A stretch of DNA of 64,000 bases. It comes from Parabacteroides hominis. GTDB taxonomy: Bacteria; Bacteroidota; Bacteroidia; Bacteroidales; Tannerellaceae. Both the position numbers and the translations under genes were made by a program. The notes below the pieces were generated by a model that did no database searches, was not told the DNA's origin, and saw only the letters and a program-made list of their open reading frames with translations. Below are positions 44,221 to 52,566 of the stretch, one piece after another. Numbering within the stretch: the first letter of the stretch is position 1; each line of letters opens with the position of its first letter. The stretch lies in assembly GCF_014287585.1 (NCBI RefSeq), contig NZ_JACOOJ010000007.1:116938-180937 (forward strand), written 5' to 3'.

Positions 44221-46509
44221 ATGAGTACATTACTGAACCGCTTTACCCTGTTAGTCTCCTTTGCCTTTTCGGCTTTTGGCCTGCAGGCTACCGATAAGAA
44301 ACCCTCCGGGCTGATGACCGACCTCGTCGAACATACCGGGCAGACGTGGCAGAACGGCTACGCGTCGAACCTGCCGGTCTGGCAACTCGACGAGGCGATC
44401 GAACCATTGCAATATGCCGCTATCCGCTCGACGCATCCCGCCTTTTCCTGGATAGTACCCGGCGAAACCGGGGGAACGCGACAGACCGCTTACCGCGTGA
44501 TCGTGGCCGACAACCGCGAGGATGCCGCTTCCGGGAGAGGCAACCTGTGGGACAGCGGGGTGGTCGGGAGCGACCGGTCCGTAGCCGTCCGTTACGCCGG
44601 CGAAGCCTTGAAGCCGGGTAAGTCCTATTTCTGGCGGGTAAAGACGGTGACCAACACCGAAGGAGAAAGCGAATGGTCCGAAGTGAAGGCTTTCCGCACC
44701 GCCGACCGCCTGTCCGAATATGAAACGGCTTACTACCCGCAGGTGAAGACGATGGAGTTTCCGGCCGGGATAAAGGAAATCCGCCCCGGCACGCGTCTTG
44801 TCGATTTCGGCAAAGATGCTTTCGGGCAGTTGGTGCTGACGTTAACATCCGATGGCACGCGCGATTCGGTGGTCGTGCATTTAGGGGAATGTCTCGAAGA
44901 CGGACGCATCCTGCGCGATCCGGGCAAGTCGACAATCCGTTACCACCGCTATCCTTTAGCTTTGCTGAAGGGAACGAACACATACCGGATCAAAATCGGA
45001 AAGGATAAACGGAATACCGGATCTGCTGCCGTGTTGATGCCAGCCTATGTGGGCGAAGTCGTCCCTTTCCGCTACTGCGAGATCGAAGGATATGAGGCGC
45101 CTCTCACGCCTGCATCGGTTGTCCGCGAGACGGTGCATTATCCGTTTGACGAGACGGCCTCTTCTTTCCGTTCTTCCAACGATATTTTGAATCAGGTCTG
45201 GGATCTCTGCAAGTATTCCGTCCGGGCCACTTCGTTCTTAGGCATTTATGTAGATGGCGACCGCGAACGTATTCCTTATGAGGCGGATGCCCTGATCAAC
45301 CAGCTTTGCCATTATGGGGTGGACCGCGAATATGCGATTGCCCGCCGCTCGCATGAATACCTGCTGCAACATCCGACATGGCCGACCGAATGGATCTTGC
45401 AGGCATTGTCGATTGCCTGGTACGATTATCAGTACACAGGCGATAACCGTTCGCTCGAATCCAGCTACGAATTGCTCAAACCACGCGTCCTGATGGCTCT
45501 CCGCGAGAAGAACGGGCTGATCAGCACGACGACCGGATTGCAGACGGACGATTTCCTTCGTTCGATCCGTTTTAAGGGACAGATACGGGATATCGTGGAC
45601 TGGCCGCATACAGGAATACTCGGTTTGGGGAAGAAGCAAGGGGGAGAAGACGACGGATTTGCCTTTACCGATTATAATGTGGTGACGAACGCCTGGCATT
45701 ACGAGGCTTTGAAGCAGATGGAAGATATTGCCGGTGCATTGGGAAAGCAGGATGATGCCGCTTTCTATGCTTCCGAATCGGACGCTTTCAAAAAACGGTT
45801 CATCCGTTCGTTCTTCAATGCCCGCAAGGGTTGTTTCACGGATGGCCTTGCTGCCGATACCGACCATGCTTCCCTGCATGGCAATATGTTCCCGTTGGCG
45901 TTCGACCTGGTTCCGGCCGGAAAGAAGCAAAATGTCGTCGATTTTATCCAAACCCGCGGGATGGCTTGCAGTGTCTACGGCTCTCAATTCCTGATGGATG
46001 CCCTCTATGAAGCGAATGATGCCGAATATGCCTTGCGTATGCTGACCAAGACGGACGACCGCAGTTGGTATAATATGATCCGCGTCGGTTCGACTATCTC
46101 GCTCGAAGCCTGGGACAACAAGTACAAACCGAACCAGGACTGGAACCATGCCTGGGGAGCGGCTCCTGCCAATATCATCCCGCGTCGCCTGATGGGAGTG
46201 GAGCCTCTTACGCCAGGTTTCGGTACTGCCCGCATCAAACCGCAGCTTGCTTCGCTCGAATGGGCGGAGGCAACGATTCCGACGATCCGGGGCGCGATCC
46301 GCATGGAGGTGGAGAATAAGGCGGATGCCTATACCCTGAAGGTGACGATCCCTGCCAATATGGATGCCGAAGTGTATCTCCCGCTCCCGTCCGGCAAATA
46401 CACCGTAACGAATAACGGCACTCCGGTGAAAGTCTCCCGCGTGAAGGGCGAGCCATTCCTCTATGCCGGGAAGATCGGTTCCGGCAGCTATACCTTTGTG
46501 GTGAATTGA
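44221..46509 (+). CDS. GH78-type alpha-L-rhamnosidase
   Basis: A 762-residue secreted or periplasmic glycosidase. A signal peptide covers residues 1-23. N-terminal beta domains (about 50-310, with WDSGVVGSDRSVAVRY and a fibronectin-like FWRVKT strand) precede the (alpha/alpha)6 catalytic barrel (about 315-680). That barrel has YVDGDRERIPYEADALIN, in place of the more common DCPQRDE acid motif, and TISLEAWDNKYK with NHAWGAAPANIIPRRLMG. A C-terminal beta-sandwich ends the protein. The substrate is likely a rhamnose-containing glycan. No SusCD genes flank it. The region is visibly richer in G+C than the eCIS operon. Confidence 0.85.
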   Translation: MSTLLNRFTLLVSFAFSAFGLQATDKKPSGLMTDLVEHTGQTWQNGYASNLPVWQLDEAIEPLQYAAIRSTHPAFSWIVPGETGGTRQTAYRVIVADNREDAASGRGNLWDSGVVGSDRSVAVRYAGEALKPGKSYFWRVKTVTNTEGESEWSEVKAFRTADRLSEYETAYYPQVKTMEFPAGIKEIRPGTRLVDFGKDAFGQLVLTLTSDGTRDSVVVHLGECLEDGRILRDPGKSTIRYHRYPLALLKGTNTYRIKIGKDKRNTGSAAVLMPAYVGEVVPFRYCEIEGYEAPLTPASVVRETVHYPFDETASSFRSSNDILNQVWDLCKYSVRATSFLGIYVDGDRERIPYEADALINQLCHYGVDREYAIARRSHEYLLQHPTWPTEWILQALSIAWYDYQYTGDNRSLESSYELLKPRVLMALREKNGLISTTTGLQTDDFLRSIRFKGQIRDIVDWPHTGILGLGKKQGGEDDGFAFTDYNVVTNAWHYEALKQMEDIAGALGKQDDAAFYASESDAFKKRFIRSFFNARKGCFTDGLAADTDHASLHGNMFPLAFDLVPAGKKQNVVDFIQTRGMACSVYGSQFLMDALYEANDAEYALRMLTKTDDRSWYNMIRVGSTISLEAWDNKYKPNQDWNHAWGAAPANIIPRRLMGVEPLTPGFGTARIKPQLASLEWAEATIPTIRGAIRMEVENKADAYTLKVTIPANMDAEVYLPLPSGKYTVTNNGTPVKVSRVKGEPFLYAGKIGSGSYTFVVN

Positions 46510-46517
46510 CCGTCCCG

Positions 46518-46549
46518 TTTGTACTGTATTGCTTTGTATGCTATCTTTG
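46518..46549 (+). promoter_or_regulatory. Promoter of the FKBP lipoprotein gene
   Basis: TTTG at 46518-46521, a 20-base spacer and TATCTTTG at 46542-46549 form a perfect Bacteroidetes promoter 32 bases before the ATG. Confidence 0.85.
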
Positions 46550-46581
46550 CGCCTTCAAAACAATAAAAGACTGAAGAATAA

Positions 46582-47091
46582 ATGAAGAGATCTATTTATG
46601 CAGTGATCATCCTGATGATGGTGATGGTAGTCGGTTTTACCGCCTGTGGAGATGATGACGACAACGGCTTCTCTGCCGAACAGATTGCCTATTTCGAAAA
46701 GAACCTTGAGTTCATCCGCGAAAAGAAAGTATTGAAGGGAGAGGATGGGGAGCTGCTTTACAAGCAAGTTATTTTAGGTGGCGACACCGCTTTGTATCGT
46801 GTGTTGAGCAAGGAGGGAGAGGAAACGAAATATCCGACGAGCCAGACCTCTGTGACAATGACCTTGAAAGGTGATTTTATCAGCGGCCAGAATTTCCAGA
46901 AGGAGATGACAATGGTCCTTACACCCGCAAATGTTGTGCCGGGGCTGGGAGCTATATTGCTGAATAATACTGTCGGCGAACGGGTCGAGGCGATTATCCC
47001 TGCCTACTTGGGATATGGTTATTATGATAATCGAGGCATTCCCGCCGGTTCGACCTTGGTCTTCACCTATACGATAGAGAAGTTCAATTGA
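46582..47091 (+). CDS. FKBP-type peptidyl-prolyl isomerase lipoprotein
   Basis: A 169-residue lipoprotein with lipobox GFTAC (Cys22) followed by an acidic GDDDDN stretch. Residues about 55-169 show FKBP features: VTMTLKGDFISGQNF, LTPANVVPGLGAILLNNTVG, ERVEAIIPAYLGYGYYDNR, IPAGSTLVFTYTIEK. It would catalyse prolyl isomerisation or act as a chaperone at the envelope. It has its own promoter. The region downstream is non-coding and rich in hairpins. Confidence 0.88.
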   Translation: MKRSIYAVIILMMVMVVGFTACGDDDDNGFSAEQIAYFEKNLEFIREKKVLKGEDGELLYKQVILGGDTALYRVLSKEGEETKYPTSQTSVTMTLKGDFISGQNFQKEMTMVLTPANVVPGLGAILLNNTVGERVEAIIPAYLGYGYYDNRGIPAGSTLVFTYTIEKFN

Positions 47092-47100
47092 CCGTCCCGT

Positions 47101-47601
47101 CTACTCCGGGCAAAGACTCCGCTGTCGCCTGCGAAACTCGCTTCGCTCAGACAGCGCAGGCTCCGGTCGCTTTGTCTTCGCCTTCCGCTTAGGCTTTTCT
47201 TAGAAAGCCCCGCTTTCCCTTGGAATTGCCGATACCGCCTGTTATATAGGTGTCGATATCGGCAATCCCCAAAGCCCCCTCAGCCTCTTCCTCTGTGGAC
47301 TTCAGTCCCTTTCATTGATTGTATCAAAAGGGGTTAAAACCCACAGAGGAACCGGCAAAGCCGGCATAATCATCTATCCGTCTGCTGAAGCAGACGGCAA
47401 AAGAGAACCTGGGCACGAGGCTTGCCTCACTTGATGCGTAAAGAAGCAGGCGGTATCGGCAATCCTTAAAGAGCCGTCAGGCTCTATTTCCGGCCTAAGC
47501 TGGTGAGCGTTAAGCGCAGTGACCGGAGTGAGCGTCCGGAGCGTCTGCTGTCTGAGCGAAGCGAGTTTCAGACGCGACAGCGAACGAAGGGAACGGAGTA
47601 G
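47101..47601. repeat. Hairpin array bounded by a long imperfect inverted repeat
   Basis: The 693-base gap 47092-47784 has no supportable gene. Its outer arms at about 47101-47168 and 47533-47601 are inverted copies of each other; both share CTCGCTTCGCTCAGACAGC (or its complement). Between them lie CCTCTGTGG (47290-47298) with CCACAGAGG (47342-47350), CCGGC/GCCGG (47353-47365), CCGTCTGCT (47379-47387) with AGCAGACGG (47390-47398), GAGGC/GCCTC (47417-47428) and AGAGCC/GGCTCT (47470-47485). An element near GCCGATACCGCCTG (about 47227) recurs inverted near 47447. It may be a non-autonomous repeat element or a structured RNA. Confidence 0.75.
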
Positions 47602-47628
47602 TGAGGCAGCTTAAGCCTTGACTTTTTG

Positions 47629-47656
47629 GTTACTTTTGGGTCAAGCCAAAAGTAAC
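47629..47656. repeat. Repeat hairpin, second copy
   Basis: GTTACTTTTGG (47629-47639) pairs with CCAAAAGTAAC (47646-47656). Stem and loop match the core of the hairpin at 35277-35316 except for one loop base, so it is a dispersed intergenic element. Confidence 0.8.
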
Positions 47657-47691
47657 AGATAAATTAGCATTTATTGTCCCCAAAAAAATAA

Positions 47692-47727
47692 AAGATCCAC
47701 CAACCGGAAGCTCCGATGGTGGATCTT
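47692..47727 (-). terminator. Terminator of the argR-argD operon
   Basis: AAGATCCACCA (47692-47702) pairs perfectly with TGGTGGATCTT (47717-47727). On the minus strand it is followed by a T-rich run (47681-47691), 58 bases after the argD stop. Confidence 0.88.
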
Positions 47728-47758
47728 ATTATATAAAGAAACAATTAAGCTGCATAAC

Positions 47759-47786
47759 GACGGTCTGCGAACCGTCTTCTTTTTTT
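47759..47786 (+). terminator. Plus-strand terminator abutting argD
   Basis: GACGGT (47759-47764) pairs with ACCGTC (47771-47776) and is followed on the plus strand by a T-run to 47786, reaching the last codon of argD. It would stop plus-strand transcripts from the hairpin array before they run antisense into argD. Confidence 0.65.
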
Positions 47787-48912
47787 AAGCATTCAGTACC
47801 TTGCGGAACCGTGCGATGAACTCTTTCGCCTCGTCCATGCTCAGGCAGAGCGGCGGCAACAGGCGGATCGTGTTGGTTCCGGCCACTCCCGTAAATACCT
47901 TCTCTTCGAACAGCAACTTGCTACGCACTTCCTTGATCGACTCTTCAAACTCGATACCGATCATCAAGCCGCGTCCGCGAATCTCCTTAATTCCCGGTAA
48001 CTTATGCAGCTCGTCCAACAGATAAGCCCCTACTTCCCGCGCATTGTCGATCAGCTTTTCATTCTCCATGATCTCCAGCACGGCAATGGCAGCCGCACAA
48101 GCTAAATGATTACCTCCGAAAGTCGTGCCTAACATCCCGTATACCGGCTTGAACATCGGACTGATCAGCAACCCGCCCATCGGAAAACCGTTGCCGATGC
48201 CTTTTGCCACCGAAATCAGATCGGGCTTGATCCCGGCATACTGGTGGGCGAAGAACTTACCGCTACGTCCGTAACCCGACTGGATTTCGTCCAGGATCAG
48301 GCAGGCTTCATATTTCGTACACAAAGCACGCAGTTCCTGCATAAAGGAATCGGTCGGCAACTGGATGCCACCTACGCCCTGAATACCTTCGATGATAACC
48401 GAAGATACGTCCCCCTTCTGCAATTCGGCTTCTACTGCCGCCGCATCGTTCAGAGGCAGATAGGTCACAGCGAGATCCTCATTCACCGGAGCGATGATCT
48501 TCGGATTGTCTGTCACGCGTACGGCAGCAGATGTACGTCCGTGGAAGGCATGCTTGAAAGCGATTACACGCTTCTTGCCATTGTGGAAAGAAGCTAATTT
48601 CAAAGCATTTTCATTGGCTTCGGCTCCTGAGTTTATCAGGAAGAGCGAATAGTCGTCATAACCGGATGCCTTGCCCAATTTGTCTGCCAACTTCTGTTGG
48701 AGGCTGTTGATAACGGAGTTGGAGTAGAATCCTAACTTGTTTACCTGTTCGGTGATAGCCTTTACATAAGCAGGATGGCTATGGCCGACCGAGATCACGG
48801 CATGTCCGCCATACAGGTCGAGGTACTCGTTTCCCTCTGCATCCCATACATGGCATCCCTTGCCTTTTACAATCTCTATATTGAATAATGGATATACGTC
48901 GAATAAATTCAT
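47785..48912 (-). CDS. argD: N-acylornithine (acetyl/succinyl) aminotransferase
   Basis: A 375-residue PLP-dependent class III aminotransferase that makes N-acylornithine from the acylglutamate semialdehyde and glutamate. Motifs: GGHAVISVGHSHP near the N-terminus, NSGAEANENALKLA (about 113), LDEIQSGYGRSGKFF (about 205) and the PLP-binding Lys in SVAKGIGNGFPMG (about 235). Given the ArgF' type, the natural acyl group is probably succinyl. It is the last gene of the arg operon, 23 bases after argC. Confidence 0.93.
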   Translation of the reverse strand: MNLFDVYPLFNIEIVKGKGCHVWDAEGNEYLDLYGGHAVISVGHSHPAYVKAITEQVNKLGFYSNSVINSLQQKLADKLGKASGYDDYSLFLINSGAEANENALKLASFHNGKKRVIAFKHAFHGRTSAAVRVTDNPKIIAPVNEDLAVTYLPLNDAAAVEAELQKGDVSSVIIEGIQGVGGIQLPTDSFMQELRALCTKYEACLILDEIQSGYGRSGKFFAHQYAGIKPDLISVAKGIGNGFPMGGLLISPMFKPVYGMLGTTFGGNHLACAAAIAVLEIMENEKLIDNAREVGAYLLDELHKLPGIKEIRGRGLMIGIEFEESIKEVRSKLLFEEKVFTGVAGTNTIRLLPPLCLSMDEAKEFIARFRKVLNA

Positions 48913-48935
48913 AATGTGAATGTGTTGTTTTCAAA

Positions 48936-49904
48936 TTAAAACGCTGACGGTTTCAGGTGCAACCCTACCGTTTCTTCCAGGCCGAACAACAGGTTCATGT
49001 TGTGGACAGCCTGTCCGCTCGCTCCCTTCAAGAGGTTGTCTATCATCGAAACGATAAGCAGCTTGTCTTCCTGTTTCAGAAGATAGATCAGGCACTTGTT
49101 CGTATTTACCACCTGCTTCAGATCAGGGTTCTTGTCTGTGACGAAGGTGAACGAATGATCACTGTAGTATTCTTCATAAATACGCTTGATCTCATCCAGT
49201 TCGATCTTGCAATCCAGATAAGTCGTAGCAAAGATGCCTCGTGAGAAATTCCCCCTTACCGGGATAAAGTTGATCGCACTGTTGAAGCTGTTCTGCAACT
49301 GCCGCAAACTCTGTCCGATCTCTGCCAGATGCTGGTGCGTGAACGGTTTATAAATCGAGATGTTATCGTTTCGCCAGCTGAAATGAGAGGTCGACGACGG
49401 TTTGACGCCTGCTCCTGTGGATCCCGTGATTGCGTTCACATGCAATTCCGAGTTCAGCATCAGATGTTTGGCCAGCGGCAAGACGCCTAATTGGATACAG
49501 GTGGCAAAACATCCGGGGTTTGCAATATGCTGCGCGTTGCAGATACGGCGTCGGTTCAGTTCGGGCAGGCCGTAAACGAAATCGTGTTCAGGGCTTTCGA
49601 TGCGGTAGTCCATGCTGAGGTCGATGATCTTCACGTTTTCGGGTACGGTATGGCTTTCCATAAACTTCTTCGTGTCGCCGTGAGCGGTACAGAAGAAAAG
49701 AAGGTCGATCTGGTCCAGCGGGAGTTCGTCGGTAAACACCAAATCAGTTTCGCCATAAAGTCCGCTGTGCACGTCCGTGATCTTGTTGCCGGCATTGCTC
49801 GTACTGTTCACAAATGTAATTTCTGCGTCCGGATGATTCAGCAGCAGGCGGATCAATTCGCCTGCCGTATATCCCGCACCCCCTATAATACCTATCTTGA
49901 TCAT
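48936..49904 (-). CDS. argC: N-acyl-gamma-glutamyl-phosphate reductase
   Basis: A 322-residue NADPH-dependent enzyme that reduces the acylglutamyl phosphate to its semialdehyde. The Rossmann motif is IGIIGGAGYTAGELIRL (residues 4-20), the catalytic Cys is in IANPGCFATCIQLG (about 150), and SFTFVTDK and the GASGQAVHNMN end are typical. Its start overlaps the argG stop by four bases (coupled translation). Confidence 0.93.
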   Translation of the reverse strand: MIKIGIIGGAGYTAGELIRLLLNHPDAEITFVNSTSNAGNKITDVHSGLYGETDLVFTDELPLDQIDLLFFCTAHGDTKKFMESHTVPENVKIIDLSMDYRIESPEHDFVYGLPELNRRRICNAQHIANPGCFATCIQLGVLPLAKHLMLNSELHVNAITGSTGAGVKPSSTSHFSWRNDNISIYKPFTHQHLAEIGQSLRQLQNSFNSAINFIPVRGNFSRGIFATTYLDCKIELDEIKRIYEEYYSDHSFTFVTDKNPDLKQVVNTNKCLIYLLKQEDKLLIVSMIDNLLKGASGQAVHNMNLLFGLEETVGLHLKPSAF

Positions 49905-51100
49905 ATCTCCTCGTCCTTGTGATTAGTATAGTAAACACGCAGCGGAGTGGAAGTGACCTTGATGAAACCTTTTGCATCTTCGGCTGTCCAACCTTTCTGC
50001 ATTTCTCCGTATTCGCCGAACTTGGTTTTTACCAGGTCGTCTTTCGAATCGACGCCGACAGTAGAGAACGAAAGCGGGCGAAGTTCCAGGATGACCGTTC
50101 CGTTCACATTGCGCTGCGATTCCTGCAACATGGCTTCGATGTCGCGCATGACCGGTTCGAGATACTGGCTTTCGTGAAGGAACATTCCGTACCAGTTGGC
50201 TACCTGGTCTTTCCAGTATTGCTGCCATTTGCTCAGCGTATATTTTTCGAGGAAACGGTGAGCGCCGATAATCAGCATCGGAGCGGCTGCCTCAAATCCT
50301 ACACGTCCCTTGATGCCGATGATCGTGTCTCCCACATGCATGTCGCGACCGATACCGTATGCCGCACCGATTTCTTCCACCTTCTGGATGGCGGCAATCT
50401 TGTCTTCGAATACCTCACCGTTTACGGCATGGATTTCACCGTTCTTGAATTCGAGACGAAGTTCTTCGCTGCCGGTCTTTTTCACCTGTTTCAGGTAAGC
50501 GCTTTCCGGCAGGCCTTGTGTGGAGTCGAGAATTTCGCCACCGCAGATGGAAGTTCCCCACAAACCTACATTATAGGAGTATTTCAGTTTTGTGAAGTCC
50601 GCTTCAAAGCCATGTTCTTTCAGGTAGTTGATTTCGTAGTCGCGGCTCAATGCCATATCGCGTGTCAGCGTGATGATCTCGACATTCGGAGCCAACACTA
50701 AGAATGTCATGTCGAAACGGATCTGGTCGTTTCCGGCGCCTGTCGAACCGTGGGCGATCGCATCGGCGCCGATCTCGTTTGCATAGCGGGCGATTGCCAG
50801 CGCCTGGAAAATACGTTCCGAGCTGACGGAAATAGGATAAGTGCCGTTGCGGAGCACATTTCCGAAGACCATATATTTCAGGCTCTTTTCATAATATTCT
50901 TTGGTAACGTCGATAGTCACATATTGGGTTGCACCTAACTTATAGGCGTTTTCTTCGTTTTGTTTCAACTGTTCTTCGCTGAAACCGCCTGTGTTGGCAC
51001 AAGCTGCATACACTTCATATCCTTTTTCCTTGGCCAGATACATAACCGTAAAAGATGTATCCAATCCTCCGCTGAATGCGACTACTACTTTTTTCTTCAT
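49901..51100 (-). CDS. argG: Argininosuccinate synthase
   Basis: A 399-residue ATP pyrophosphatase-type enzyme that joins citrulline and aspartate. AFSGGLDTSF (residues 8-17) is the ATP motif, ISVSSERIFQALAI the citrulline side, and HGSTGAGNDQIRFD (about 117) the signature. It lies 36 bases downstream of the GNAT gene. Argininosuccinate lyase (argH) is not in the window. Confidence 0.95.
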   Translation of the reverse strand: MKKKVVVAFSGGLDTSFTVMYLAKEKGYEVYAACANTGGFSEEQLKQNEENAYKLGATQYVTIDVTKEYYEKSLKYMVFGNVLRNGTYPISVSSERIFQALAIARYANEIGADAIAHGSTGAGNDQIRFDMTFLVLAPNVEIITLTRDMALSRDYEINYLKEHGFEADFTKLKYSYNVGLWGTSICGGEILDSTQGLPESAYLKQVKKTGSEELRLEFKNGEIHAVNGEVFEDKIAAIQKVEEIGAAYGIGRDMHVGDTIIGIKGRVGFEAAAPMLIIGAHRFLEKYTLSKWQQYWKDQVANWYGMFLHESQYLEPVMRDIEAMLQESQRNVNGTVILELRPLSFSTVGVDSKDDLVKTKFGEYGEMQKGWTAEDAKGFIKVTSTPLRVYYTNHKDEEI

Positions 51101-51136
51101 TTTTGTATGTTTATATTAATTCTTAATTCTTCATTT

Positions 51137-51718
51137 TTAATTGTCAATTTTTTTCGCCTCCCTTTCGGCCCGGTGAGGATCTTCCGGATCGAAGAGCATT
51201 CCGGTACAGATGCAGTAACGGCGGCCGGTACGTTCGAGGACATCGTGGTTGACACAACCTTCGCAACCTCTCCAGAAAGCCTCGTCGTCCGTCAGATCGG
51301 CAAAAGTAACCGGCACATATCCTAATTCCGTATTCATTTTCATAACGGCTGCACCTGAAGTCAGGCTGAAAATCTTGGCGTGCGGCCATCGCATACGTGC
51401 TAATTGGAATGTCATCTCCTTGATCTTTTTGGCAATGCCCAGTCCGCGGAAATCGGGATGCACGATCAGTCCGGAAGTGGTCACATACTGTTTGTTGCCC
51501 CAAGATTCGATATAGCTGAAACCTGCAAATTTGTCGCCTTCCAGGGCGATGACGGCTTTTCCCTCCTTCATCTTCTGGGCAACATATTCATGCGTACGCT
51601 TGGCGATACCGGTTCCGCGCACTTTGGCGGCTGCCTCGATCGTGTCGAGGATGATATCGACATATTCCTCATGGCAAGCTTCAGCAATCATCACATCAAT
51701 TTTTCTTTCTTGTTCCAT
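51137..51718 (-). CDS. GNAT-family acyltransferase in the arginine operon
   Basis: A 193-residue GCN5-related N-acyltransferase. The acyl-CoA pyrophosphate loop is HPDFRGLGIAKKIKE (about 102-116); IVHPDF and the LTSGAAVMKMNTELGYV motif (about 133-149) complete the fold. The C-terminal part has a Cys cluster (CEGCVNHDVL, then RRYCIC), perhaps a zinc knuckle. Sitting between argR and argG, it is a good candidate for the first step of the pathway, acylating glutamate, since no argA or argJ is seen; this is inference. The ATG at 51718 is chosen over one at 51760, which adds a polar stretch without support. Confidence 0.85.
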   Translation of the reverse strand: MEQERKIDVMIAEACHEEYVDIILDTIEAAAKVRGTGIAKRTHEYVAQKMKEGKAVIALEGDKFAGFSYIESWGNKQYVTTSGLIVHPDFRGLGIAKKIKEMTFQLARMRWPHAKIFSLTSGAAVMKMNTELGYVPVTFADLTDDEAFWRGCEGCVNHDVLERTGRRYCICTGMLFDPEDPHRAEREAKKIDN

Positions 51719-51789
51719 TTTATGTTTGTTCTTTTTATCTTCTGTTGTTAATGGTAGCAAACGATCGGTTTCCTATACCTTATAATATA

Positions 51790-52233
51790 TTATATGAAAT
51801 GCGCCAATGCTTTTACGATCTTGTCACGGCTGATACCTTCGCGCGGAATGATCAGGATCGTATCGTCGCCGGCAATGGTTCCCAATATTTCGTGAGGCGC
51901 ATGCGTATCGATATCCGAAGCGATTCCCATAGCATATCCCGGACGGGTCTTGACGACTGCCAGGTTTCCCGAAAACTCGATGTTAGGATGATGCTGCGTT
52001 TGCTCTTTTCCGGGTTGCATAAGTGCCGAATAGTCGGGCAGGCGATATACATAGTTCCCGTTTCCGTCATGTACTTTGACTACTTTCAGTTGCTTGATGT
52101 CGCGTGACAGGGTTGCTTGGGTAACCTGGAATCCGCTATTCTCCAATTGTTTAAGCAGCTCTTCCTGATTACCTATTCTCTCTGTCTGTATAATGCGGCA
52201 GATGGCATCCAATCGTTCTTTTTTTGTACTCAT
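51790..52233 (-). CDS. argR: Arginine repressor
   Basis: A 147-residue ArgR/AhrC regulator. The N-terminal winged helix (ERLDAICRIIQTERIGNQEE, then GFQVTQATLSRDIKQLKVVK) binds ARG boxes; the C-terminal domain (VVKTRPGYAMGIASDID and EILGTIAGDDTILII with the GTIAGDDT arginine-binding motif) forms the hexamer and senses arginine. The ATG at 52233 starts MSTKKERL; a longer frame upstream would run through the promoter. It is the first gene of the arg operon and probably regulates itself and the genes behind it. Confidence 0.93.
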   Translation of the reverse strand: MSTKKERLDAICRIIQTERIGNQEELLKQLENSGFQVTQATLSRDIKQLKVVKVHDGNGNYVYRLPDYSALMQPGKEQTQHHPNIEFSGNLAVVKTRPGYAMGIASDIDTHAPHEILGTIAGDDTILIIPREGISRDKIVKALAHFI

Positions 52234-52259
52234 ACTTGTATATTTATGCAACAAGGCTG

Positions 52260-52291
52260 CAAATATAAAGAGTATAATTGAATAATTATAC
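52260..52291 (-). promoter_or_regulatory. argR operon promoter with candidate ARG box
   Basis: On the minus strand TATATTTG (52260-52267) is a good -7 element. Upstream, GTATAATT (52272-52279) and AATTATAC (52284-52291) form a perfect inverted repeat with a four-base GAAT centre, covering the region between -33 and -7. The sequence TTGAATAATTATAC inside it is close to known ARG boxes, so it is a likely ArgR operator. The rest of the 333-base gap to the M48 gene holds no gene I can support. Confidence 0.7.
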
Positions 52292-52519
52292 GATTTGGCG
52301 TTCTTTTTTTTGCATAAACCACCATATTCTCCTGCTCTTGGGTAAAAACATGGCTTTTTCATTTTGTTATCTCTACACAGGTAAAGCGGTACATTATGAA
52401 ACGTTAAAAAATATTATCTGTGATACTAATTCCAAATATATGGGGTACAAATTCGATTTAGATGGGGTGGTAGTGACATTTTGATAAAACCAAAAGCCGG
52501 ATTTTATGAAGAGAAATTA

Positions 52520-52527
52520 TACTTTTG
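52520..52527 (+). promoter_or_regulatory. Candidate -7 element of the M48 peptidase gene
   Basis: TACTTTTG matches TAnnTTTG, 39 bases before the ATG; no convincing -33 element is present. Confidence 0.4.
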
Positions 52528-52566
52528 CATAGTATATAAATATAGTATATAAATAAAGAATAGAAA

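Noticed and set aside
45238..46149. 303-codon minus-strand frame inside the GH78 gene
   Set aside because: Completely antisense to the catalytic domain of an intact GH78 enzyme; no supporting signal.
52278..52484. 68-codon plus-strand frame between argR and the M48 gene
   Set aside because: It starts inside the ArgR operator, is AT-rich without a recognisable domain, and has no terminator or conserved neighbour.
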